Shown in pieces: positions 8,701 through 17,246 of a stretch of 64,000 nt of DNA. This DNA is from CADEER01 sp965216585. GTDB taxonomy: Bacteria; Desulfobacterota; Binatia; HRBIN30; CADEER01. The notes beneath the pieces were generated by a model that was not told the origin of the DNA, searched no databases, and was given only the letters and a program-made list of their open reading frames with translations. Both the position numbers and the translations under genes were made by a program. The stretch's first letter is position 1. The number at the start of each line of letters is the position of its first letter. The stretch lies in assembly GCA_965216585.1 (NCBI GenBank), contig CBDCGC010000003.1, positions 682,001 to 746,000 of the forward strand, written 5' to 3'.

Positions 8701-9379
8701 CCTGCAAGAGCTCGATGAGCTCGGCGGTGGCTTTCGCCTCGCCGCGCACGACCTGGAAATCCGCGGCGCCGGCAACCTGCTCGGCAAGCAGCAGTCGGGG
8801 CAGATCGCCGCCGTCGGCTTCGAGCTCTACACCCAGATGTTGGAGGACGCCGTGCTCGAGCTGCGCGGACAGCGACGTGTCGTCGACATCGAACCTGAAA
8901 TCCAGCTCGGCTTTCCCGCCTACATTCCCGATTCCTACATTGAAGACGAAACGCAGCGGGTCGCATTCTACCGGCGCCTGGCCGAGGTCGGCAGCCAGCA
9001 AGAGCTCGACGAGATCGGTATCGAGCTGCGCGAGCGCTTCGGGCCGGTGCCGCCCCTCGTCGACAGCTTCCTGCAGGTCATGGGTCTGCGCCGCAGTCTC
9101 AAGGCGCGCATGGCGACCCGCGTCCAGCGGGTCGGCTCGGCCATCCAACTACAATTCCACGCCGAGGCACCGATCGACGTCGACCACCTGGTCGCCTTGG
9201 CCAAGAAGCAGCCGCAGCGCCTCAAGCTGTCTTCCGACTTCCAACTGCGCCTTCGCCCCGAGGCCACCGACTGGGACGGTATCGTGGCCGAGATTCATTC
9301 CGTGCTACAAGAGATCCGCCTGGCCAACACCGACGAGGACGAGAATGCAGAACGCCCATCGACCAGCCTACCCGCTTGA
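5747..9379 (+). CDS. mfd: Transcription-repair coupling factor Mfd
   Basis: A 1210-residue ATP-dependent DNA translocase that removes RNA polymerase stalled at lesions and recruits UvrA. The usual order is visible: a UvrB-like module in the first 400 residues, the CarD-like polymerase-interacting domain near residue 528 (SGDHVVHLDHGVARYEG), the RecG-like motor with Walker A GDVGYGKTE (from about 681) and DEEH (about 782-785), motif III ALTATPIPRTLQMS, the GRVGRS helicase motif VI, and the C-terminal TRCF domain (about 1040-1150) that controls UvrA binding. The length is normal for the family. The first codon is GTG and the exact start is uncertain because in-frame GTGs follow at 5759 and 5771. 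Its last 35 bp overlap the next gene. Confidence 0.97.
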   Translation: MPPHVPPQVTTSAREAFTTDAILNSARLIDNVLGDLVQRVSAWAAAAGRVHIQGLQPAARALAIALCHTKLARPSLVVTANPRDAERMSADLRLLLAEADATSPLQRKVSSLPGWEIGFFEDRSPTRETLAARLEALYHLRHTSAPLIVTTAEALLLRVMPSDAVAHSYAYLVEGDEVDRDDLATRLIGWGFHRVPVVEDRGEVAIRGDIIDVFASGYAQPIRIELFGDTIERMSSFDVVSQRLAGRLEEILLLPVREADIGRGRERQRRHAVETRLMELDVDRSEREMVLEGLTTATPFPGYELCTPYLNDDLCPLVEHLPDDTLIWLDGAGEVDAALDQSWTDIERRAAERSEERRFFPPVESLYARPSIWHAATQAKHTIVEMETLDMLSAGGERKIAFRCHPTSDLRPQEGKRVSSGFTRVAARIEQWGNEGMQTVIFASDEQRRQRLAGLLESYDIALRVGSEGFADLPLAPGTVSAVTGRLSEGFRLADEKLVVVSDADIFGKARKAAARRVSVAHLLKSLNALSSGDHVVHLDHGVARYEGLRHLQVAGTEGDYLHLVYAGDDKLYLPVDRINLVQKYVGSDGATPTLDKLGGASWEKIKKKTRESILAMASELLAIHAARELDSRPAYGATDDLYREFEARFPFEETPDQRQAIADVLEDLNRDKPMDRLICGDVGYGKTEIALRATFLAAMNGGQVAVLVPTTVLAHQHFETLTKRFADYPVKIEMLSRFRTKAEIKETLERLGRGQVDIVVGTHRLLQKDVAFKKLALLVIDEEHRFGVRHKERIKELRTQVDVMALTATPIPRTLQMSLLGIRDLSVIETPPIDRLAIRTYVTRFDDDTIREAIQRERARDGQVFFIHNLVENIDLMADYVRKLAPEARIGVAHGQMPEGALEKVMLSFMHAEIDVLVCSAIVESGLDIPNANTIIINRADRLGLAQLYQLRGRVGRSHERAYAYLMIPGEHIISREAQKRLKVLQELDELGGGFRLAAHDLEIRGAGNLLGKQQSGQIAAVGFELYTQMLEDAVLELRGQRRVVDIEPEIQLGFPAYIPDSYIEDETQRVAFYRRLAEVGSQQELDEIGIELRERFGPVPPLVDSFLQVMGLRRSLKARMATRVQRVGSAIQLQFHAEAPIDVDHLVALAKKQPQRLKLSSDFQLRLRPEATDWDGIVAEIHSVLQEIRLANTDEDENAERPSTSLPA

Positions 9380-10322
9380 CACCGCGCCGAAACGGCTGCT
9401 CGCCGTGTCGTGCGGCTTGCTCCTCCTCGCCGCCGCGCCGTGCCGGGCGATCATCGTCAACCGCATCCTCGCCACCGTCGACGGCGCGCCGATCACTCTC
9501 TACGAGCTCAAGAACTTCACTCTGACCAACCCGATGGCTCAACAGATCGGCGCCAACAACCCGGGTGCTCTTCTCGACGGGCTGATCACTTCGCGCTTGA
9601 TCGATCTCGAGATCGAGAAGAACGGCATCTCCGTCTCCGAAGCGGAAATCGACAACTACATCCTGCAAATCCGCCAACAGAATCAGATCTCCGAGGAAGA
9701 GCTCTACCGAGCCCTCGGCGAGCAGGGGCTGACGCCGGAGATCTACCGGGCTCAGATCCGCCAGGAGCTCGAACGCGCCCAACTGATCAACCGCGAGATC
9801 CGTGGCAAGGTCAGCGTCACCCCCGAAGACATCCAGCGCTACTACGAAGCCAATGCCAGTGAGTATTCGCAAGACCCAGAGGTTACCGTTTCGCACATCA
9901 TGCTGCGCCTCGCCGGCGATGCGACAGAGACGGAAACCGAGCGCGTCGAAGCCAAGGCTCGAGAGATCCACGCTCTGCTCGAGCGCGGCAAGGACTTCGC
10001 CGACCTCGCGCGCCAATATTCCGAAGATCCCGCCGCCGAGAGCGGCGGCGCACTCGGCACCTTTCGCGTCGGCACTCTCCTCGATGCGCTGAACGACGCC
10101 GTCGCGACGCTCGGCGCCGGGGAATACAGCGAGCCGGTGCGCAGCGACGTCGGCATTCACATCGTGCGTCTCGACAAACGCAGCGACGCCGCGCTTTCAC
10201 CACTCGACCAACACAGCGGTGAGATTCGCGATCGCCTGTACAACCAGGCGCTGGAAGGGCGCTACTCGCGCTGGCTCACCGAAGATCTGCGCAACCGCCA
10301 TCACGTCGAGCTACTCGAGTGA
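9345..10322 (+). CDS. SurA/PpiC-type periplasmic peptidyl-prolyl isomerase
   Basis: A 325-residue exported foldase. After a signal peptide (KRLLAVSCGLLLLAAAPCRA) comes a SurA-like N-terminal chaperone part (VNRILATVDGAPITLYELK, LLDGLITSRLIDLEIEKNGI) and one parvulin domain (VTVSHIMLRLAG, FADLARQYSEDPAAESGGALG, YSEPVRSDVGIHIVRLD). It probably helps outer-membrane proteins fold. ATG 9345 with GAGGACGAG upstream is chosen; it lies inside the end of mfd, and the stop overlaps the pdxA start by 4 bp, so the three genes look translationally coupled. E. coli also pairs surA with pdxA, supporting the assignment. Confidence 0.92.
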   Translation: MQNAHRPAYPLDTAPKRLLAVSCGLLLLAAAPCRAIIVNRILATVDGAPITLYELKNFTLTNPMAQQIGANNPGALLDGLITSRLIDLEIEKNGISVSEAEIDNYILQIRQQNQISEEELYRALGEQGLTPEIYRAQIRQELERAQLINREIRGKVSVTPEDIQRYYEANASEYSQDPEVTVSHIMLRLAGDATETETERVEAKAREIHALLERGKDFADLARQYSEDPAAESGGALGTFRVGTLLDALNDAVATLGAGEYSEPVRSDVGIHIVRLDKRSDAALSPLDQHSGEIRDRLYNQALEGRYSRWLTEDLRNRHHVELLE

Positions 10323-11347
10323 GCAAGCGGCCGCGACTCGCCATCTCGATGGGCGATCCGGCTGGCATCGGGCCGGAAGTCACGCTCGCCGCCCTCGTTC
10401 ATCCAGCCGTCCGGCGCTGTGCCGAGGTCATCCTCGCCGGTGACCTCGCGGTGCTGCGCGAGACCGCGGCGCGGCAGCGCTTGCCAATCTCACTCGATGC
10501 CTGGCAGCCCGGCCAGACCACCCGGCGCGGCAGGACACGCGTGCTCGAATGCAGCCGCTTGGCCAAACGCTCTCGCACACCCGCCAAGCCGACGGCGGCC
10601 GGCGGTCGCGCCGCCTTTGACGCCATCCTCGCCGCCGCGGCGCTGGTCGGCGACGGCGATGCCGACGCCCTGGTGACGGCGCCGATCAGCAAGAGCAACC
10701 TCGCCGCCGCCGGCTGCGCGGCGACCGGACACACCGAGCTGTTGGCCGAGCTCGCCGGTGGCGCCGAGGTGAGAATGATGATGATCGGCGACCGCTTGCG
10801 CGTCGCCCTGGCGACGACCCACCTGGCGATCGCCAGCGTCGCCGCCGCCATCCAGCCGCGTATCGTGCGCAACACCATCGTCATCGCCGGGCGCGCTTTG
10901 CAGAATCACTTCGCCGTCGCCAAGCCGCGCATCGCCGTCACCGGACTCAACCCCCACGCCGGTGAAAAGGGATTGTACGGCCGCGAGGAGATCGACACCA
11001 TCGCTCCGGCAGTGCGCCAGGCGCGGCGCCGCGGTTTTGCAGTCGACGGCCCGCTCGCCGCCGACACCGCGTTCCCGCTCGCCCTGCGCGGCGACTTCGA
11101 CGTCGTCGTTTGCATGTACCACGACCAGGCACTGGCACCGTTCAAGCTTCTCCATTTCAGCGACGGAGTGAACTTCACCGCCGGCCTGCCCTATGTCCGC
11201 ACCTCGCCCGATCACGGCACCGCCTACGACATCGCCGGCCGCGGTCGGGCCGAGGCCAAGAGCATGATCGCCGCCATCAAAATGGCCGCCTCATGCGCCG
11301 GTGAGCGCCGACCTCCCTTGCAATCAACGCGTGAAAAGCGCAGATAA
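10319..11347 (+). CDS. pdxA: 4-hydroxythreonine-4-phosphate dehydrogenase
   Basis: A 342-residue NAD-dependent enzyme of pyridoxal-phosphate synthesis that oxidises 4-phosphohydroxy-L-threonine. The N-terminal SMGDPAGIGPEV motif, TAPISKSNLAAAG, metal-ligand histidines in TGHTELLAEL and in MYHDQALAPFK, GLNPHAGEKGLYG, and the closing TSPDHGTAYDIAG are all characteristic. The GTG start overlaps the TGA of the isomerase gene (GTGA), indicating coupling. The C-terminus has a short basic extension, otherwise the length is normal. Confidence 0.97.
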   Translation: MSKRPRLAISMGDPAGIGPEVTLAALVHPAVRRCAEVILAGDLAVLRETAARQRLPISLDAWQPGQTTRRGRTRVLECSRLAKRSRTPAKPTAAGGRAAFDAILAAAALVGDGDADALVTAPISKSNLAAAGCAATGHTELLAELAGGAEVRMMMIGDRLRVALATTHLAIASVAAAIQPRIVRNTIVIAGRALQNHFAVAKPRIAVTGLNPHAGEKGLYGREEIDTIAPAVRQARRRGFAVDGPLAADTAFPLALRGDFDVVVCMYHDQALAPFKLLHFSDGVNFTAGLPYVRTSPDHGTAYDIAGRGRAEAKSMIAAIKMAASCAGERRPPLQSTREKRR

Positions 11348-11399
11348 CCCGAGGCCTTCGCCACACGGCTGAGGGACATTTCAAGCGGGAGAGGTCAGC

Positions 11400-11951
11400 A
11401 TGAACGGCAAGGTACTCGACGACCGGCGCCAAGCGCTCGAGGACGCATTCTTTCACCAGGAGAACGAGCAACTTCTGCGGCGCTTGCGCAACAAGGTAGC
11501 GCGCCGCGAGCTCGCCGACGCTTCGGGGATCTCCGACGATGCAGTACTCGCCGACCTGGTCGAGCTCGGCGTCGACGCTGTTTCCGTTTCGGCACTGTCG
11601 CTGGTGCCTCTGGTCGCGGTGGCCTGGGCGGACCGCGAAATGGATGAGCGCGAGCGCGCGGCCATCCTCGAAGCCGCAGAGCAAAGCGGCATCGCCGCCG
11701 GGACGGCAGCTCACGAGGCGCTCAGTACTTGGCTGAGCAAACGACCGCCGGCGGCGCTCTTCGCCAGCTGGCAGCACTACGCCAAAACATCGATGGCGGG
11801 CATCGACGCAGCCGCGCGCAAACGCGTCTGCGACGACGTCTGCCAGCGCGCCCGCGCCGTCGCCAAGGCAGCCGGCGGAATTCTCGGCATCGCCACCGTC
11901 TCGCAGGCGGAAGAGGATACGCTGAGCGAGATCAAAAAGACCTTCGCCTGA
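11400..11951 (+). CDS. TerB-like helical protein of unknown function
   Basis: A 183-residue soluble helical protein. The central segment LSLVPLVAVAWADREMDERERAAILEAAEQ resembles the TerB/DjlA-type helical fold (hydrophobic helix, an A-W-A-D-x-E turn, then an acidic helix), a scaffold found in proteins linked to tellurite or envelope stress and in many unassigned proteins. The start is supported by GAGAGG 8 nt upstream. It lies between pdxA and the phosphomannomutase gene with short gaps on both sides, which says little about its job. The family call is tentative. Confidence 0.7.
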   Translation: MNGKVLDDRRQALEDAFFHQENEQLLRRLRNKVARRELADASGISDDAVLADLVELGVDAVSVSALSLVPLVAVAWADREMDERERAAILEAAEQSGIAAGTAAHEALSTWLSKRPPAALFASWQHYAKTSMAGIDAAARKRVCDDVCQRARAVAKAAGGILGIATVSQAEEDTLSEIKKTFA

Positions 11952-11961
11952 GCGCACCTCG

Positions 11962-13341
11962 ATGACGATTTCGGTCAACCGCGACATCTTTCGCGCCTAT
12001 GACATTCGCGGAATTGCCGACCGCGATTTCGATGCCGATTTCGCGCGCCTGCTCGGCCGCACCTACGCTGCCTATTTGAACGAAGTCGGTGCCCGCGGCG
12101 CCGGTCGTGTCGGCGTCGGCCGCGACTGCCGCCTCAGCTCCGACGGCTACGCACAAGCGCTGCGCCAGGGTTTGCGCAGCGCCGGGCTCGACGTCATCGA
12201 CCTCGGCATCTGCCCGACGCCGGTAGTCTATTTTTCGACCTTCGACCTCAACCTCGACGGTGCCATCCAGGTCACCGGCAGCCACAATCCCGGCGATCAC
12301 AACGGTTTCAAGATCTGCGTCGGCAAGACGACGATCCACGGCGAGCAGATCCAGCGCCTGCGCGAGATCATGGAGGCGGGTGAGTTTCCCGCCGGTGACG
12401 GCGGCGAGGAGTCGGTCGACGTCGTCAGCCGCTACCAGCGACACCTCTCGGACGACTTCTCCACCCTGCGGCGGCCGTTGCGCATCGTCGTCGACGCCGG
12501 CAACGCAACCGCCGGGCCAGTGGCACCGGAGATCTATCGCAACATCGGCGCCGAGGTCGACGAGCTCTACTGCGAGGAAGACGGGCGTTTCCCCAATCAC
12601 CACCCTGACCCCACCGAGGAAAAAAACCTGGCCGACCTGATCGAGCGCGTTGCCGCGACCAAGGCCGACCTCGGCATCGCTTTCGACGGTGACGCCGACC
12701 GCATCGGCGTCGTCGGACCGCGCGGCCGCGTCATCTGGGGCGACGAGCTGATGATCATCTTCTCGCGCGACGTACTCCGGGCGACGCCCGGCGCGACCAT
12801 CGTCTCCGAGGTCAAGTGCTCGCAGCGCCTCTACGACGACATCGAAAAGAACGGCGGCAACGGCATCATGTGGCGCGCCGGACACTCGCCGATCAAGGCC
12901 AAGATGCGCGAGACCAAGGCGGCGCTGGGTGGCGAGATGAGCGGCCACATCTTTTTCGCCGACCGCTATTTCGGCTACGACGACGCCATCTACGCCGGCG
13001 CCCGGCTGCTCGAGATCGTCGCCGGCGGATCGGCCGACATCGAAGAGCTGCTCGCCGACTTGCCGCCGAGTCACACGACGCCGGAGATCCGCGTCGAGTG
13101 TCCCGACGAGATCAAGTTCGAGCTCGTCGAGCGCGCCGTCGAGCACTTTCGCCGGACGCACGAAATCGTCGATGTCGACGGTGTTCGCGTCAAGCTGCCG
13201 CAGGGTTGGGGTCTGATCCGCGCCTCCAACACCCAGCCGGTGTTGGTGCTGCGCTTCGAAGCGCAGTCCGAACAAGCCCTGGCCGACTACCGCGCGTCTT
13301 TCGAGAAGCTCGTCAGCGATCTTCGCGCGACCCTCGAGTAG
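11962..13341 (+). CDS. Phosphomannomutase/phosphoglucomutase (AlgC/ManB type)
   Basis: A 459-residue alpha-D-phosphohexomutase that interconverts hexose 6- and 1-phosphates for nucleotide-sugar synthesis. All four active-site loops are present: the phosphoserine loop VTGSHNPGDHNGFK (S107), the Mg loop DGDADRIG (D242, D244, D246), the sugar-specificity loop GEMSGHIFF (324-332) and the phosphate-binding loop RASNTQP (from 420). GEMSGH is the form seen in enzymes that accept both mannose and glucose phosphates. It starts 10 bp after the TerB-like gene. Products would feed capsule, LPS or exopolysaccharide synthesis. Confidence 0.96.
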   Translation: MTISVNRDIFRAYDIRGIADRDFDADFARLLGRTYAAYLNEVGARGAGRVGVGRDCRLSSDGYAQALRQGLRSAGLDVIDLGICPTPVVYFSTFDLNLDGAIQVTGSHNPGDHNGFKICVGKTTIHGEQIQRLREIMEAGEFPAGDGGEESVDVVSRYQRHLSDDFSTLRRPLRIVVDAGNATAGPVAPEIYRNIGAEVDELYCEEDGRFPNHHPDPTEEKNLADLIERVAATKADLGIAFDGDADRIGVVGPRGRVIWGDELMIIFSRDVLRATPGATIVSEVKCSQRLYDDIEKNGGNGIMWRAGHSPIKAKMRETKAALGGEMSGHIFFADRYFGYDDAIYAGARLLEIVAGGSADIEELLADLPPSHTTPEIRVECPDEIKFELVERAVEHFRRTHEIVDVDGVRVKLPQGWGLIRASNTQPVLVLRFEAQSEQALADYRASFEKLVSDLRATLE

Positions 13342-13464
13342 CTACGAAAAAGCACAAAAAGCTTGCCCCCCGAGGCGGCGCTGTGCTAACCGCAACGCAA
13401 GACTCGTTTTTGGGGTAGACGATGTCGCTGGCGTTGGGGCGAAACGCCACCGGGAGGATAGGCG

Positions 13465-14658
13465 GTGAAAAGAGGAGACGGGGGACTCATCTTGCTGGCG
13501 ACATGCGGGTTCGCATTGAGCGCGTGCACCTCGCTGCAGCCGATTGTCACAGCCGAGTCGGTCGAGCTCGCGGCAGCCTCTGTTGCCGAGGCCTCGCTGG
13601 TCGAACATTCCGCCGGTATCAGCCGCGCCGCGACGTCCATCGCGGCGCAAGCGCGCAACGAATCGCCACCGCCGTTGGCCAGCTCGCTCGCCCCCGAGGT
13701 CGAGATCTCGACTGCTCGTGCGGCGAGCTCCTTCACCCGATCGCATCCGGCGATCGACCACTACATCGAGTACTACAGCGACCGCGCACCGGCGATCATC
13801 ACTTCCTCGCTCGAGCGCGCCTCCCTCTACTTTCCGATGATTCGCGAGATCTTCGCCGGCACCGGCATCCCGACCGAGGTGGCCTACCTGCCGATCGTCG
13901 AGAGTCATTTCAAGAACGACGCCGACTCGCGCGCCGGCGCCGCCGGAATGTGGCAGTTCATACCGGGCACCGGCAAGCACTACGGCCTGCGCATCGACCG
14001 CTGTGTCGACGAGCGACGCGATCCCGCCAGCGCCACGCGCGCCGCGGCGCGCTATCTGCGCGCCCTGCACGATCGCTTTGACGACTGGCACCTCGCCCTC
14101 GCCGCCTACAACGCCGGCGAAGGCCGCATCGAAAAGATCATGGAAGAGCACCAGGTCGACGACTACTGGACCATGGTCGATCGCCGCCTGCTACCGCGAG
14201 AGACGCGGCGTTACGTTCCGCGCTTCCTGGCCATCGTGACGATCATGGACAACGCGGACGTCTTCGGCTTTGCCTTGCCGGATCCACCGCTGGCGATCAC
14301 GACGACTCGAGTCGACCGGCCGATCTCGCTCGAGACGGTCGCCCGCCTCGCCGGCGTCGAACGCTCGACGGTCGAGGATCTCAACCCCGCGCTCGGATGC
14401 AAGCGCGTCCCGCGCGGCGGCTTCGACGTGCACCTACCCGTTCACACCATGGACGACTTCGAAAGTGCCTACGCCTCGCTCGGCAACGCACCCTACCTCG
14501 ACGGCGACGGCACCCACCGCGTGCGGCGAGGCGAGAGTCCGATTTCGATCGCCCGGCGCTACGGCGTTTCGGTACGCGCCCTGATGGAAGAAAACGACAT
14601 CAGCAACCCGCGTCGCCTGCGCGCCAACACGACCCTGCGCATCCCCGACCCCATCTAA
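13465..14658 (+). CDS. Membrane-bound lytic murein transglycosylase, MltD-like lipoprotein
   Basis: A 397-residue lipoprotein (signal ending LSAC, Cys near residue 20) with an SLT family-1 catalytic domain: the acid Glu is E146 in LPIVESHFKNDADSRAGAAGMWQFIP, followed by the GKHYGLRID and ALAAYNAGEGRI blocks. Residues from about 351 form one LysM domain (THRVRRGESPISIARRYGVS) for peptidoglycan binding. It cleaves murein glycan strands to 1,6-anhydro products at the cell envelope. The GTG start is supported by GGGAGG upstream. E. coli MltD has two LysM repeats; here the second is weak or missing. Confidence 0.93.
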   Translation: MKRGDGGLILLATCGFALSACTSLQPIVTAESVELAAASVAEASLVEHSAGISRAATSIAAQARNESPPPLASSLAPEVEISTARAASSFTRSHPAIDHYIEYYSDRAPAIITSSLERASLYFPMIREIFAGTGIPTEVAYLPIVESHFKNDADSRAGAAGMWQFIPGTGKHYGLRIDRCVDERRDPASATRAAARYLRALHDRFDDWHLALAAYNAGEGRIEKIMEEHQVDDYWTMVDRRLLPRETRRYVPRFLAIVTIMDNADVFGFALPDPPLAITTTRVDRPISLETVARLAGVERSTVEDLNPALGCKRVPRGGFDVHLPVHTMDDFESAYASLGNAPYLDGDGTHRVRRGESPISIARRYGVSVRALMEENDISNPRRLRANTTLRIPDPI

Positions 14659-14704
14659 CATCCCGCTCGAGAACGCTGCTTCGCTGTTCGAAGTGAGTGA
14701 CTCA

Positions 14705-15748
14705 ATGCCAACCGTCGGCGTGGTAGCGAACCCAATGTCGGGACTGGATGTGCGGCGGCTCGCGGCGCGGGCGCGGCGCCAGGCTCCGGAGGAGAAGCGC
14801 AATCAGATCGCGCGCGCCGTCGTCGGTGCCGCAGCGGCTGGGGCAACTCGCATTCTCCTGGTTCCCGATCTCTTTCGGATTTCTCAGAGCGCGGTGGAGA
14901 ACATGAACGTCGGCGCCGAGCTCGACGTGCTCGACGTCGGACCGCTCGATTCCAAACCTTCGGACACCGTGCGTACCGTCGATGCGATGCGCGCAGAGGG
15001 AGCAAGGGCTCTGCTCGTCCTCGGCGGCGACGGTACGAACCGGATCGTCGCACGGACCTGGCCCGACGCCGCCGTGCTGCCGATGTCGACCGGCACCAAC
15101 AACGTTTTCCCGGTGATGCAAGAGGCGACCATTGCGGGCGCTGCTTGCGGACTCATCGCATCCGGTGCCGTAGCTCTGGACGACGGCGCGCAGCGCGCCA
15201 AGGTGGTACGCGTCGACTACGGCGACGGCACCGGTGACCTGGCGGTGATCGACGCGGTCGCACTCGCCGACGACATGCTGGGCAACCTACTTCCCTTCGA
15301 GCCGGAGAAAGTGCGCTGCCTGGTGCTGGCGCGGGCCGAGCCGGCGGCGATCGGAATGTCGCCGATCGGAGGACTCGTGCAGCCGTGCGGATTCGACGAC
15401 GACTTCGGAGTCGAAGTGCGCTGTGGGCCGGCCGGAACGCCCGCATCAAAGCCGTTGCTCGCACCCGTTTCCCCCGGACTCTTCCGCCGCGCGCACATCG
15501 AGAGCGCAGGCAAACTCGCCTTGGGCGCACGCACTGCAATCGAGGGTCCCTGCCTGCTGGCCTACGACGGCGACCGCACACGGGCGTTGCAATCCGGCGA
15601 GCGCGCCGAGCTGTGGGTCGAACGATCGGGGCCATGGGTGATCGACGCCGCCCGCACCATGCGCGCAGCGGCGCAGAAGGGATTCTTCTTCCATCGTCAC
15701 TTCCACGACGGCTTCGATCGAAACGACGGCGGCTCGAGTTGCTGTTGA
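14705..15748 (+). CDS. ATP-NAD kinase-like/AcoX family protein
   Basis: A 347-residue protein with an N-terminal nucleotide fold (VGVVANPMSGLDVRRL) and the diagnostic GGDGTNR motif (107-113) shared by NAD kinases, diacylglycerol kinases and AcoX proteins, followed by LPMSTGTNNVFP. The size and layout match AcoX-like proteins, often found near acetoin or acyl metabolism genes, rather than true NAD kinase. The substrate is not known. ATG 14705 is chosen over GTG 14693 because the fold starts at once; ribosome sites are weak. The C-terminus is rich in His and Cys (FFFHRHFHDGFD, SSCC), perhaps metal binding. Confidence 0.8.
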   Translation: MPTVGVVANPMSGLDVRRLAARARRQAPEEKRNQIARAVVGAAAAGATRILLVPDLFRISQSAVENMNVGAELDVLDVGPLDSKPSDTVRTVDAMRAEGARALLVLGGDGTNRIVARTWPDAAVLPMSTGTNNVFPVMQEATIAGAACGLIASGAVALDDGAQRAKVVRVDYGDGTGDLAVIDAVALADDMLGNLLPFEPEKVRCLVLARAEPAAIGMSPIGGLVQPCGFDDDFGVEVRCGPAGTPASKPLLAPVSPGLFRRAHIESAGKLALGARTAIEGPCLLAYDGDRTRALQSGERAELWVERSGPWVIDAARTMRAAAQKGFFFHRHFHDGFDRNDGGSSCC

Positions 15749-15925
15749 ACGGGCCCTAAGACAAAGAAAGCATCATCCTCGGGCTTCCCCTTTCACCGGC
15801 TGTATTGACTCTCCAGCGCTGCTCGTGGATGTTGGCTGGATTGCCGCGCCGGCCTCAGCGGCGCCGCGCCCGCGGCTTTCGCCGCGCCGGGCGCTCATCA
15901 TCAGAACAGAACAGGAGAGTTGCAC

Positions 15926-17176
15926 ATGCCCGATCTCGTGCCGGTACACGGGGGCCTCGATGCTCCGGTCTCGCGAATCATCCCCCTCGCACAACGGAAG
16001 AATTTTCTCCGCGAGGTAGCCAACCTGTCGAAGATCGAGGTCACGCGCGCCGACCTGTCGACCGTCTACCGCATCGCCGACGGCACGCTCTCCCCTCTCA
16101 CCGGGCCGATGAATCAAGCAACCTGGCACCACGTTCTGGACCACGCCTACATCGAGTCGGATTTCAGCAAGTACGCGTGGACGGCGCCGATCTCCCTGCC
16201 GCTGACCGATACCGAGGCCAAGAGCGTCAACGTCGGCGAGCGCGCCGTCATCGAGTACGCCGGCGATCCCATCGGCCTGCTCGAGGTCACCAGCATCTTC
16301 CCATGGGACAAGGCGAAGCACATCGAGAAGTTCTACGGCACGACTCGCACCGACCACCCCGGCGCTCACATCATCATGGACGACGAACGCACACAGCTCG
16401 TCGGCGGCGAGCTCACCGCCCTGCCACAGCCGGTCGATCCGGAGTACGGCGACAAGGTACTGTCGCCACGCGGCACCCGCACGCTGATCGCCGAGCGCGG
16501 CTGGGAGCGCGCCCTCGCATTCCAGACGCGCAATCCACTGCACCGCGCCCACGAATACGCTCTGGTCGCCGGTGTCGAAACCCTCACCCGTCAGGGCTTT
16601 TTCGCCGGCGCCGTGCTCAACCCGCTGATCGGCGAGCTCAAAGGAGACGACGTACCGGCGCGCACACGCATGCAGTGCTATTCCGAGCTGCACGATCGCG
16701 AGTTGCTCGGCCAGGGCGACAAGGACGATGCCCTCTGGCACGAGCGCGGCTACGACCTCAATGAAGTCTTCGATCTCGTCGGCCTCGACATCAAGATGCT
16801 CTACGGTGGTCCGAAAGAAGCGGTGATGCACGCCGTCTACCGGCAGAACCACGGCTTCACCGACATCGTCATCGGCCGCAAGCACGCCGACGCCCCCTTC
16901 GACGACGGCGAGGCGATCTGGGGCGATTTCGACGCCCAGGAGATTTTCGGGAACCTACAGGGCGACCTGCGCATCCAACCGTGCAACATCGGCTTCGCCG
17001 CCTTCTACGAAAGCCTCGGACGCGTCGACCTGATGAGCAACCACGCGGACGAAAAACCGGTCTTCATCTCCGGCTCGAAAGTGCGCGAAGCGCTGACCTC
17101 CGGTCAACGCCCCGACGAGCGCATCCTGCGTCCGGAAATCGCCGACATCCTGATCGAGTACTACAAGAGCAAGTAG
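15926..17176 (+). CDS. sat: Sulfate adenylyltransferase (ATP sulfurylase)
   Basis: A 416-residue enzyme forming adenosine 5'-phosphosulfate from ATP and sulfate, or the reverse. The PUA-like N-terminal domain is followed by the catalytic signatures QTRN (200-203), HRAH (206-209) and GRKHADAP (317-324). It is the monofunctional homo-oligomeric type used by dissimilatory sulfur organisms and by many others for assimilation. The start is fixed by AGGAG 8 nt before ATG 15926. No APS kinase, APS reductase or sulfate transporter gene is adjacent, so the direction of use cannot be told. It is convergent with the CDGSH-glutamate synthase gene. Confidence 0.97.
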   Translation: MPDLVPVHGGLDAPVSRIIPLAQRKNFLREVANLSKIEVTRADLSTVYRIADGTLSPLTGPMNQATWHHVLDHAYIESDFSKYAWTAPISLPLTDTEAKSVNVGERAVIEYAGDPIGLLEVTSIFPWDKAKHIEKFYGTTRTDHPGAHIIMDDERTQLVGGELTALPQPVDPEYGDKVLSPRGTRTLIAERGWERALAFQTRNPLHRAHEYALVAGVETLTRQGFFAGAVLNPLIGELKGDDVPARTRMQCYSELHDRELLGQGDKDDALWHERGYDLNEVFDLVGLDIKMLYGGPKEAVMHAVYRQNHGFTDIVIGRKHADAPFDDGEAIWGDFDAQEIFGNLQGDLRIQPCNIGFAAFYESLGRVDLMSNHADEKPVFISGSKVREALTSGQRPDERILRPEIADILIEYYKSK

Positions 17177-17246
17177 TCATCCGCCCGAGGTCGCCGACGC
17201 CCTGCGGCAGATGGGCGCAGGCTCGGCTCCCGGCGGCATCTTCCCT

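Noticed and set aside
7313..9148. 611-codon minus-strand frame inside mfd
   Set aside because: Antisense to conserved Mfd motor motifs.
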